Assembly (NCBI GenBank): GCA_903642275.1
Contig: CAHJWK010000005.1
Location: forward strand, 1 to 64,000
Source of the DNA: Chitinophagaceae bacterium
GTDB taxonomy: Bacteria > Bacteroidota > Bacteroidia > Chitinophagales > Chitinophagaceae
Direction of reading: 5' to 3'
Length of the DNA stretch: 64,000 bases
Shown here: positions 51,898-60,050 of the stretch, one piece after another
Layout of the letters: each line of letters begins with the position of its first letter
Position numbering within the stretch: position 1 is the first letter of the stretch
The notes under the pieces: model-generated
Database searches by the model: none
What the model was told of the DNA's origin: nothing
Seen by the model: the letters and a program-made list of their open reading frames with translations, nothing else
Position numbers and translations under genes: made by a program

Positions 51898-52866
51898 ATG
51901 CTTAAAAGCCGGTTTTTTATAAGTGTTGTTTGCAGCATGATTTGCTTACACACCATTGCTCAAACAGAACGTATTACATTTCAAATGCCGCACCTGTATC
52001 CTGAAGGCACTGTTTTTTATAATAAAGAGAATGTATTTTTTGTTAGTTCCGTAAGAACAGGAACTATTGGTAAGGTGGATAATAAAGGCAACTATAAAAC
52101 CTTTTACGAGGATAGTTCCCTTAAGTCAACTTTCGGGATGAAGATTGATGATAAAAAGAATCGCTTATGGGTGCTTGCCAGTGACCCTAATAAGTTGTAT
52201 AGTAAATACAGTGATTCGTCAACGCTGAAGAAAATGATACGCCTTATCGGTATTGATTTAAACAATGGTAAAAAAGTGGCTGACATTGATCTTTCAGGCT
52301 TATACCAGGGAAAGCATTTTGGTAATGATCTTACATTAGACAACAAAGGCAATATTTATGTAACTGACAGTTATTCTCCTGTTATTTATAAAATTGATAC
52401 AAATGAAAAACCTTCGGTGTTTGCTACAAGTGACTTATTTAAATCTGAAGAAATTGGGTTAAACGGAATTGTATATAATCCACTTGGTTTTTTACTTACA
52501 GTAAATGATACAAACGGGTATTTGCTGAAAGTGGACATTAATGATCCTTCAAAAATTACAAAAGTTAAGCTTAAGATGTTTATACCCGGTGCCGATGGTA
52601 TATTGATGAATGGGAACGACCTTGTCATTAGTCAGAATAAAGGTGCAAATAAAGCACTTGAATTATCAAGCAATAATAACTGGGTGAGTGCAGAATTGAA
52701 AGGGGCTACTTCTGCTGAAGATAGATTTGCACAGCCATCTACTGTAACAATTATGAATGGAAAAGTATTTTTATTAAACTCAAAGCTTAATGAATTACAG
52801 GATTCAACAATCCCGAAATCTAAAGACTTTTCTTTGCAACTTGTACAATTTCAATCAATGAAATAA
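51898..52866 (+). CDS. Secreted SMP-30/gluconolactonase-like beta-propeller
   Basis: This is a 322-residue protein with signal peptide MLKSRFFISVVCSMICLHTIAQ. It shows propeller repeats of the SMP-30/gluconolactonase group: PHLYPEGTVFYNKENVFFVSSV, GNDLTLDNKGNIYVTDSYSP, LNGIVYNPLGFLLTVND, PGADGILMNGNDLVIS and RFAQPSTVTIMNG. It follows the PQQ-type dehydrogenase by 14 bases. A lactonase acting after sugar oxidation is the natural guess, but the family also has non-enzymatic members. Confidence 0.75.
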   Translation: MLKSRFFISVVCSMICLHTIAQTERITFQMPHLYPEGTVFYNKENVFFVSSVRTGTIGKVDNKGNYKTFYEDSSLKSTFGMKIDDKKNRLWVLASDPNKLYSKYSDSSTLKKMIRLIGIDLNNGKKVADIDLSGLYQGKHFGNDLTLDNKGNIYVTDSYSPVIYKIDTNEKPSVFATSDLFKSEEIGLNGIVYNPLGFLLTVNDTNGYLLKVDINDPSKITKVKLKMFIPGADGILMNGNDLVISQNKGANKALELSSNNNWVSAELKGATSAEDRFAQPSTVTIMNGKVFLLNSKLNELQDSTIPKSKDFSLQLVQFQSMK

Positions 52867-52983
52867 CCAGAGCTTGTGACATAATTACGTAAAAAAATTC
52901 TACAGGAATATTATACTTACTATCCATAACCATCAATTTTATTATACCATGTATTCCCTGTTTCTTTGCCGTGCTTAATTTAA

Positions 52984-54183
52984 ATGATGCTTGTAATTGG
53001 TTTGATAAGAGAAGGAAAAATTCCGGCAGATAACCGCGTTGCATTAACACCTTCGCAATGCCGCTGGTTATTAAAAAATATTGATTGTAAAATCATCGTG
53101 CAGCCATCAAAGCATCGTTGTTATAGTGATAGTGAGTATGAGCAATCAGGTGTTGTTTTAGAAGAAAATTTAAGTGAATGCAGTTTGTTGTTAGGCATCA
53201 AAGAAGTGCCGGTTAATATGCTGATCGCTGATAAAACCTACCTCTTTTTTTCTCATACAAAAAAGAAGCAGCCTTCTAATCAAAAGCTAATGCAGGCAAT
53301 GGTCGATAAGCAAATCACTTTAATAGATTATGAATGCCTTGAACATGCAGATGGACAACGCATCATCGGTTTTGGTTTTTTTGCCGGTATTGTAGGTGCG
53401 CACAATGGTATAATGGCTTATGGAAACAGAACAAAAGCGTTTACATTAGACCATGTTTTCAAACAAAAAGATTATCGTGAACTGATACATACTTATTTCG
53501 GCCTTAAACTTCCTCATATAAAAATTGCAGTTACCGGCAATGGCCGTGTGGCACATGGTATTATAGAAGTTATGAACCTGATGGACGTTCAGGAAGCTGA
53601 ACCTGATGATTATCTTTCACGTGAATTTGATTATCCTGTATATGTACATCTGAAAGGTTCATCGTTGTATCAGCATAAAAAAAATAAAAATTATTCAAGA
53701 GAAGATTTTCATGCACATCCTGAAAATTATAAATGTCTTTTTTTGTCGTATGCTTTTCAAACGGATGTTTTAATGAACGGTGTTTATTGGGATACGAATA
53801 TTCCGCGGCTTTTTGCAATAGATGATTTAAAACGAAATGACTGGCGCATACAAACCATTGCAGATATAACAGACGATGCCGGTGGAAGTATTCCCTGCAA
53901 CCTTGGTGATTGCACTATGAATAATCCTGTTTATGGCGTTGATAAAATAACCGGTACGCAAACAAAACCCTATTTAAAAACAGGTGTTGATATGATGGCT
54001 GTTGGTAACCTGCCTAACGAACTGCCCAGAGATGCAAGCCGTTTTTTCGGCGAACAGCTGATTAAATATATACTTGCTGATCTTATAAAAGGTGGCAGCA
54101 CCATTATAGAAAATGCAACTGTTTTAAAAAACGGAAAGCTCACTGCCAACTTTGAGTACTTAAGTGACTATGCTTATATATAA
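52984..54183 (+). CDS. AlaDH/saccharopine dehydrogenase-like NAD(P)-dependent oxidoreductase
   Basis: The 399-residue protein starts with the alanine dehydrogenase/transhydrogenase N-terminal domain, GLIREGKIPADNRVALTPSQ, followed by IIVQPSKHRCYSDSEYEQSG and FFSHTKKKQPSNQKLMQAM. A nucleotide-binding centre with VTGNGRVAHG lies at about residue 182, and the end contains GGSIPCNLGDCTMNNPVYG. The plan matches the Lys1-like saccharopine dehydrogenase group, which makes or breaks imino-amino acid bonds. Whether it serves lysine metabolism cannot be said. It has no signal peptide and stands alone. Confidence 0.82.
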   Translation: MMLVIGLIREGKIPADNRVALTPSQCRWLLKNIDCKIIVQPSKHRCYSDSEYEQSGVVLEENLSECSLLLGIKEVPVNMLIADKTYLFFSHTKKKQPSNQKLMQAMVDKQITLIDYECLEHADGQRIIGFGFFAGIVGAHNGIMAYGNRTKAFTLDHVFKQKDYRELIHTYFGLKLPHIKIAVTGNGRVAHGIIEVMNLMDVQEAEPDDYLSREFDYPVYVHLKGSSLYQHKKNKNYSREDFHAHPENYKCLFLSYAFQTDVLMNGVYWDTNIPRLFAIDDLKRNDWRIQTIADITDDAGGSIPCNLGDCTMNNPVYGVDKITGTQTKPYLKTGVDMMAVGNLPNELPRDASRFFGEQLIKYILADLIKGGSTIIENATVLKNGKLTANFEYLSDYAYI

Positions 54184-54238
54184 CGAATGATTCTTCAATT
54201 TTTCTATACCTTTTAATCTGCGTTACTTTCGCATTAGT

Positions 54239-54246
54239 TAATTTTG
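54239..54246 (+). promoter_or_regulatory. Bacteroidota -7 box (TAnnTTTG) before the five-gene operon
   Basis: TAATTTTG matches the -7 consensus TAnnTTTG and lies 36 bases before the ATG at 54282. It is the best promoter candidate for the run 54282-63169. The -33 element is weak. Confidence 0.4.
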
Positions 54247-54281
54247 CGCTGTTTAATCTACATAAATTAATTTGCGTTTTT

Positions 54282-55133
54282 ATGCAGGCAACCCGCTTTA
54301 ATGCTCTACATATTTATGCCTTTATAATAATTATGTTTTGCGTTTCATGCATTGCCAATCCACGATACCAGTCTCCAACCGGTTATGATCTTGAGCGTCC
54401 TGTAAAAATATTTTTGCCTGATGAATTAAGCGAGATTTCCGGAATTATTTATTACCCGAAAGATACCAGCGTGTTTGCTATAAACGATGCTACCGGTTCT
54501 TTATATAAAATTTTCCCGGATAGAAATGTGCTTGTACAAAAATGGAAGTTTGGCAGCAATCATGATTATGAAGATCTGCAAAGAATTGACAGTACGTTTT
54601 ACATACTGGCAAGCAATGGCGATATTATAAGTGCAGATTTCAGTTCGAAAGATTCAATATATGTTACTAATTACACTATTAATAGTAACGGGAAAAATGA
54701 ATTTGAAACATTATATTATGACAGTGCTTTGCAAAAATTAATCTTAGTATGTAAGAATTGTGCAGAAGACAAAAAAACCACAGTAAGCACACGTGCATTT
54801 GACATTGCAACTAAAACATATTCAGATGGTCCTTACAAGATTTATATAAAACAATATGATGATGAAAATCATACCATCAAAGTAAAATTTAAACCTTCTG
54901 CGGCAGCTATAAATCCTTTAACACATAAACTTTTTATTTTAGCTTCTGTTAATAATGAACTGGTAATTGCTGACAAAAAAGGCAATATAGAAGAGGCATA
55001 TAATTTAAGGCCTTCTTTGTATAATCAACCTGAAGGTATAGCGTTCACGCCAAAAGGAGATTTGCTTATCTCTAATGAATCTGGCGGAAAGCATGGTACT
55101 GCTGATATTCTTGTAATAAAGCATAAAAAATGA
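54282..55133 (+). CDS. SdiA-regulated-type propeller lipoprotein
   Basis: The N-terminal leader ends in a lipobox-like VSC (Cys23), so this is likely a lipoprotein. The body of about 260 residues has propeller strands of the SdiA-regulated family: LSEISGIIYYPKDTSVFAINDATGSLYKI, HDYEDLQRIDSTFYILASNGDI, and YNQPEGIAFTPKGDLLISNE near the end. The family is of unknown function and occurs in the envelope of many bacteria. It is the first gene of a tight run; the next gene starts 5 bases after its stop. Its part in that operon is not known. Confidence 0.78.
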   Translation: MQATRFNALHIYAFIIIMFCVSCIANPRYQSPTGYDLERPVKIFLPDELSEISGIIYYPKDTSVFAINDATGSLYKIFPDRNVLVQKWKFGSNHDYEDLQRIDSTFYILASNGDIISADFSSKDSIYVTNYTINSNGKNEFETLYYDSALQKLILVCKNCAEDKKTTVSTRAFDIATKTYSDGPYKIYIKQYDDENHTIKVKFKPSAAAINPLTHKLFILASVNNELVIADKKGNIEEAYNLRPSLYNQPEGIAFTPKGDLLISNESGGKHGTADILVIKHKK

Positions 55134-55138
55134 AATGA

Positions 55139-58100
55139 ATGAAGTGTGGATTTGTGTTGCTGACCGCTGTTATTTTATTTTCATTAAATGCATATTCTCA
55201 AAGCGATACTGTGGAGGCACGCATTGTTGTTATTGGCGATGCAGGTTCTTTTAAAAAAGATGCAAATGGCCACGACAGGCATTATGTAGTTTCAGCCGCA
55301 AAAAAAACGGTACCGCTTGATGACAAGACAACCATATTATACATCGGTGATAATTTGTATTATACCGGTTTGCCTGATAATGCGTTAAAAACTTATGATA
55401 TAAGAAGACAGGTATTGGATTCGCAGATTGATATTGCGCTTGGTACCAAGGCAAAAGTGTATTTTATCCCGGGCAACCATGATTGGGATGCAATGCGTGC
55501 AGATGGATGGGAAGCCATTAAGCGTGAACAGTTATATGTTGATACTTCCGGCGCAAACAAGAATGTAGAGTTTTTTCCAAAAGGTGGTTGCCCGGGCCCG
55601 GTTGAAATTGATATTAATAAAGACGTTGTAATGATCGTGATGGATAGCCAGTGGTGGCTGCATAAATATGATAAGCCTGGTGTTGAATCTGATTGCGATG
55701 CAAAAACAAGAGAACAGGCAATTGCTATTCTTGATGATATGCTTACCAAAAATTCAAACAAGCTTATATTATTTGCAGAACATCATCCCTTAAAAAGTTA
55801 CGGTATTCATGGTGGTTATTTCACTTTAAAACAATATATATTCCCGTTTACTGATGCAAAGCCGCACTGGTATATTCCGTTGCCGGTTATCGGTTCAATC
55901 TATCCAATCACAAGAGGCGTTTTTGGCACACCGCAGGATTTGCCGCATCCTACTTACGCCAACATGATTGACCAGTTGCAAAGTGTATTGAAGCAACACT
56001 CAAATGTAATTTATCTTGCTGGCCATGAGCATAACCTTCAGCTTATAAAAGATTCTTCAAGCTATTACGTAATCAGTGGTGCAGGTACAAACAAAACAAG
56101 GGTTGGGCGTAATAAAAATCTTTTGTTTGGCAAACAGCAATATGGCTTTATGGTGCTTACCGTTTCAACCAATAAAAATGTAAATTTTTCTTATTATACT
56201 GTGTATGGAGATTCTGTTGTACATGCTTATGACAGTACGCTGGTTAACTTTTCAAACCTGCAAAAGAACAATATTGATACTGTTAAATCAACGCTTGTAC
56301 AATCACAGGTTCAGGCAGGTTTAAATGGGCAGGTAGTTGCCAAAGTGCATCCTGAATATGATAGTATTTCTTCTTTAAAAAGATTTTTTCTCGGTAATAA
56401 TTACAGGAAAGAATGGGCAACACCGGTACAAATGAAAGTGTTTGATGTGAAGAAACAAAACGGCGGTTTTACTATTGATGGCATAGGTGGCGGCAAGCAA
56501 ACTGTAACCTTACGGCTTACTGATAAAAATGATAAAGAATGGATGTTAAGAAGCATCAACAAAAACCCTGTATTAGTGTTGCCGCAAAACCAGCGTGGCA
56601 TAGTTGCAAAACCAATTGTTCAGAATATGATTTCTGCTTCACATCCTTATGCGCCGCTTGCCATTGCTGATCTTGCACATGCAGTTAATGTGCCTGAAGC
56701 TGCACCGCAATTATTTTATGTAGCTAATGACCCGGCATTAGGTGTTTACCGTTCAAAGTTTTCTAACCAGGTTGTTATGCTTGAAGAAAGAGAGCCAACT
56801 TTTAATGGAGAGAATGCAATAAGTACATCTAAATTATTTGACAGGCTGATTGAAAATAATGATAACCGTATAGATCAGCAGGAAGTTTTAAGAGCACGGC
56901 TGCTTGATATATTTATCGGCGATTATGACCGTGATGAAGATCAGTGGAAATGGGGATCAATCGGCACTGCGGATAAAGGAAAATTGTATTATGCTATTCC
57001 GCGGGATAGAGACCAGGCATTTTTTTATTCTGATGGTTTATTGCTGAGGCTTGCCTCTTTCAGGTTGTTGCCTTTCTTAAAAGGATTTAGGAACAATATC
57101 CAAAATCAAAAACAATTCAACTACATTCAAAGGCATTTTGACCGTTATGTTTTAAACGGGCTTGATAAAAATACCTGGCAACAAACTATTGCAGATTTTA
57201 ATGCAAGAGAAACGGATACAGTAATATCAGCGGCTATACATAAAATGCCGCCTGAGATTGCAGCAATTAACGGAGACAGGTTGATACAAAAATTAGAAAC
57301 GAGAAGAAATTCACTGCCTGTAAAAGCAATGAAGTATTATCATTTTTTAAGTAAGAAAGTAGATGTAATAGGCACCAATGACAAAGAATATTTTCATGTA
57401 TATAATATAAATGACAGCTTAAATGTTGATGTATATAAGCGCAGTAAAAAAACGCTTGATACAACTTCTCTTATGTACAGGCGCACATTTGACCCCGCTG
57501 TTACAAAAGAGATTCGTTTATATGGCTTGAATGATAATGATTTTTTTAAGATTGATTCAACTGTTCATTCTTCAATCAGGCTGAGGATCATCGGCGGTAA
57601 GGGAAAAGATACATTTGATATTAACGGCAGAACGAACAATTATATATATGACCTTAATACAGAAAAAAATCTTGTAATTCATCCCCGCAATTCTAAAATA
57701 CACACTTCAGGTGACCCTAAGATAAACGAGTTTGAACCATCAGATTATGAATATAATTTGAACCGTTTTCCCAATCTTATTCTTGGTGTTAATTCAAATG
57801 ATGGCTTTATTACCGGCTTTGGTTTTTTAAGAAGAACATATGGCTTTAGAAAAGCACCTTATGCAACAGAGCAAAAGCTTTCTGTATTATTTGCGCCAGG
57901 CCACACTACTTACCAGGTAAATTATTCAGGTGAGTTTAATCATGTATTTGGTAAAGAAGATGTGGTTGTTAATTCAACTATCGTTAACCCTGTACTGAAC
58001 TATTATTTTGGCGCCGGTAATAACACAAAGATTGATGATAATAAAAGCACAGATTTTTACAGGGTAAGATATAATTACACAGAAACAGATGCGTTGATTC

Positions 58101-58822
58101 GCAAAAGATTCAATTCAGTTTTACATATATCTGCCGGGCCTGTTGTATATTATTATTGGAATAAATTTGAAGATAATAATACGCGCATTCTAGGTAAGCC
58201 CGCACTGGTTGGGCTTGATTCTGCAGATGTATTTTCACAAAAAACTTATGTTGGAGGCAAGCTCTCTATCTTAATAAATAACTTTGATAATGTATTGATG
58301 CCAACACGTGGTATTAACTGGCTTACTACGTTTACTTCACTTGGTGGCGTATCAAATAATAGTCATTCTTTTACCAGCTTAACTTCAAATATGGAAGTGC
58401 ATGCTGCGCTTACTGATCCGGCAAAACTGGTAACTATAGTAAAATTAGGAGCGGCGCATATTTACAGCAATCACTATGAATATTTCCAGTTGCTTAATCT
58501 TGGTGCTAACAATTTTCTAAGAGGATTTAGAAGTGAACGTTTTTCAGGAACTTCACTTGCTTATGGCAGCGCTGAAATAAGGGTTAAATTGTTTCAGTCG
58601 AATGCATATTTATTGCCTGGTGAAGTTGGGTTGCTTGGTTTTGATGAAATTGGAAGAGTATGGTTAAGATATGTGCATTCACAGAAATGGCATAATGATT
58701 ATGGTGCCGGGTTTTATTATGCAGCGTATAATTATGTGTTGCTTACAGGCAGCATTGCTTTTTCCAAAGAAGATAAATTGTTCAACTTTTCACTTGGTAC
58801 TAAATTTAATATATCGTTTTAA
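55139..58822 (+). CDS. Metallophosphoesterase fused to an outer-membrane beta-barrel
   Basis: This 1227-residue protein has a signal peptide (MKCGFVLLTAVILFSLNAYSQ) and then a calcineurin-like phosphoesterase domain (about 27-330). All metal motifs are present: VIGDAG, IGDNLYY, PGNHDWDA, AEHHPLKS and AGHEHN. A middle region of about 500 residues has no clear family but includes FIGDYDRDEDQW. The last 350 residues form a BamA/Omp85-like surface-antigen barrel (NFLRGFRSERFSGTSLAYGSAEIRV), ending LGTKFNISF with the terminal Phe. It is probably an outer-membrane-anchored phosphatase. It is the second gene of the run, 8 bases before the HD gene. Confidence 0.87.
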   Translation: MKCGFVLLTAVILFSLNAYSQSDTVEARIVVIGDAGSFKKDANGHDRHYVVSAAKKTVPLDDKTTILYIGDNLYYTGLPDNALKTYDIRRQVLDSQIDIALGTKAKVYFIPGNHDWDAMRADGWEAIKREQLYVDTSGANKNVEFFPKGGCPGPVEIDINKDVVMIVMDSQWWLHKYDKPGVESDCDAKTREQAIAILDDMLTKNSNKLILFAEHHPLKSYGIHGGYFTLKQYIFPFTDAKPHWYIPLPVIGSIYPITRGVFGTPQDLPHPTYANMIDQLQSVLKQHSNVIYLAGHEHNLQLIKDSSSYYVISGAGTNKTRVGRNKNLLFGKQQYGFMVLTVSTNKNVNFSYYTVYGDSVVHAYDSTLVNFSNLQKNNIDTVKSTLVQSQVQAGLNGQVVAKVHPEYDSISSLKRFFLGNNYRKEWATPVQMKVFDVKKQNGGFTIDGIGGGKQTVTLRLTDKNDKEWMLRSINKNPVLVLPQNQRGIVAKPIVQNMISASHPYAPLAIADLAHAVNVPEAAPQLFYVANDPALGVYRSKFSNQVVMLEEREPTFNGENAISTSKLFDRLIENNDNRIDQQEVLRARLLDIFIGDYDRDEDQWKWGSIGTADKGKLYYAIPRDRDQAFFYSDGLLLRLASFRLLPFLKGFRNNIQNQKQFNYIQRHFDRYVLNGLDKNTWQQTIADFNARETDTVISAAIHKMPPEIAAINGDRLIQKLETRRNSLPVKAMKYYHFLSKKVDVIGTNDKEYFHVYNINDSLNVDVYKRSKKTLDTTSLMYRRTFDPAVTKEIRLYGLNDNDFFKIDSTVHSSIRLRIIGGKGKDTFDINGRTNNYIYDLNTEKNLVIHPRNSKIHTSGDPKINEFEPSDYEYNLNRFPNLILGVNSNDGFITGFGFLRRTYGFRKAPYATEQKLSVLFAPGHTTYQVNYSGEFNHVFGKEDVVVNSTIVNPVLNYYFGAGNNTKIDDNKSTDFYRVRYNYTETDALIRKRFNSVLHISAGPVVYYYWNKFEDNNTRILGKPALVGLDSADVFSQKTYVGGKLSILINNFDNVLMPTRGINWLTTFTSLGGVSNNSHSFTSLTSNMEVHAALTDPAKLVTIVKLGAAHIYSNHYEYFQLLNLGANNFLRGFRSERFSGTSLAYGSAEIRVKLFQSNAYLLPGEVGLLGFDEIGRVWLRYVHSQKWHNDYGAGFYYAAYNYVLLTGSIAFSKEDKLFNFSLGTKFNISF

Positions 58823-58830
58823 AAAGTTGT

Positions 58831-60045
58831 ATGGCAATGAACAGTATATATAAGACTGCAGAAGATTATGTAAAAAACCTTTTTGAAAAGCACCCGAACA
58901 GCAAGCTTGTTTTTCATAACCTGCAGCATACAGAATCGGTTGTGCATAAAACAAATGAAATTGCAGCGCATTATAATTTAAGCGATCCTCAGATGCTTAC
59001 ATTATATATAGCAGCATGGTTTCATGATACAGGACATTTATATACTCCGGGCTTTCATGGGCACGAAGAAAAAAGCGTGGAGATCATGAAAGAGTTTATG
59101 CACAAATATGACGAAGCTGATAAAGAACTGGTACCTGAAATTGAAGCTTGTATCATAGCAACAAAAATGCCGCGTAATCCTAAAGATCTTTTGCAGGAAA
59201 TACTTTGTGATGCAGACGTATACCATCTCGGTACAAAAGAATTTAAGAAGGCTAATCAAAGAGTATTTGAAGAGTATAATTTGAGAGTGGAAAAAATTTC
59301 AGAACATGAATGGGCTGCAAAATCGATGGAAGTATTAAAGGACATTCATTTTTATACAACCTATTGCAAAGATTTGTTAGACGAAAAGAGAAAAGAAAAC
59401 ATGAAGAAGATTAAAAAGAAAATAAAAGAAAATAATAAAGAAGATGATCTTACAATCAGTGATGCTAATTCGCTGACCACAAAAGGTATTCAAACTATGT
59501 TGCGGTTAACTTCAGAAAATCATCTTAAGCTGAGTGATATGGCAGACCACAAAGCAAACATTCTTATATCTGTAAACTCAATTATTATATCAGTAATACT
59601 TGGTGTGCTTTTGCGCAAGCTGGAAGAGGAACCGGCACTTATTATTCCAACTATATTTTTTTTACTTGTAGCAGTAGTAACCATCGTGCTATCTATACTT
59701 GCCACAAGACCGAAAGTTTCCAGGGGTAATTTTTCTGAGCAGGATGTGCTTGACAAAAAAACCAATTTATTATTCTTTGGTAATTTTTATAAGGTGCCGT
59801 TTGAGAAGTATGATGCAGCCATGCGCAGAATGATGAAAGACCCGGATTATTTATACGGTTCTTTAATAAAAGATATTTATATGCTTGGTGTTGTGTTGGG
59901 CAGAAAATATAGGCTCATACGTATTGCCTATTACATTTTTATGATAGGTCTTGTAATATCAGTAGCTGCGTTTGCTATTGCCGTTTTATTTTTTAATAAA
60001 ACACAAACAGTTACGGGTGGCTCAACATCATCTTTGCCACTATAA
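58831..60045 (+). CDS. HD-domain hydrolase fused to a Pycsar effector (PycTM/DUF5706) membrane domain
   Basis: Residues about 25-190 form an HD phosphohydrolase domain with intact metal ligands: His33 (LQHTE), His65-Asp66 (WFHDTGH) and Asp127 (CDADVYH). A Lys-rich linker (185-205) leads to a DUF5706 domain, the one called PycTM in Pycsar effectors, marked by LSDMADHKANILISVNSIIIS. It has three membrane helices (about 243-262, 268-291 and 365-388). Pycsar effectors disrupt the membrane when a cyclic pyrimidine signal appears; HD domains break phosphoester bonds. PPK1 follows 5 bases downstream and a class III cyclase after that. HD-PycTM proteins are common in this phylum and need not be defensive. 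Confidence 0.87.
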   Translation: MAMNSIYKTAEDYVKNLFEKHPNSKLVFHNLQHTESVVHKTNEIAAHYNLSDPQMLTLYIAAWFHDTGHLYTPGFHGHEEKSVEIMKEFMHKYDEADKELVPEIEACIIATKMPRNPKDLLQEILCDADVYHLGTKEFKKANQRVFEEYNLRVEKISEHEWAAKSMEVLKDIHFYTTYCKDLLDEKRKENMKKIKKKIKENNKEDDLTISDANSLTTKGIQTMLRLTSENHLKLSDMADHKANILISVNSIIISVILGVLLRKLEEEPALIIPTIFFLLVAVVTIVLSILATRPKVSRGNFSEQDVLDKKTNLLFFGNFYKVPFEKYDAAMRRMMKDPDYLYGSLIKDIYMLGVVLGRKYRLIRIAYYIFMIGLVISVAAFAIAVLFFNKTQTVTGGSTSSLPL

Positions 60046-60050
60046 GTATT

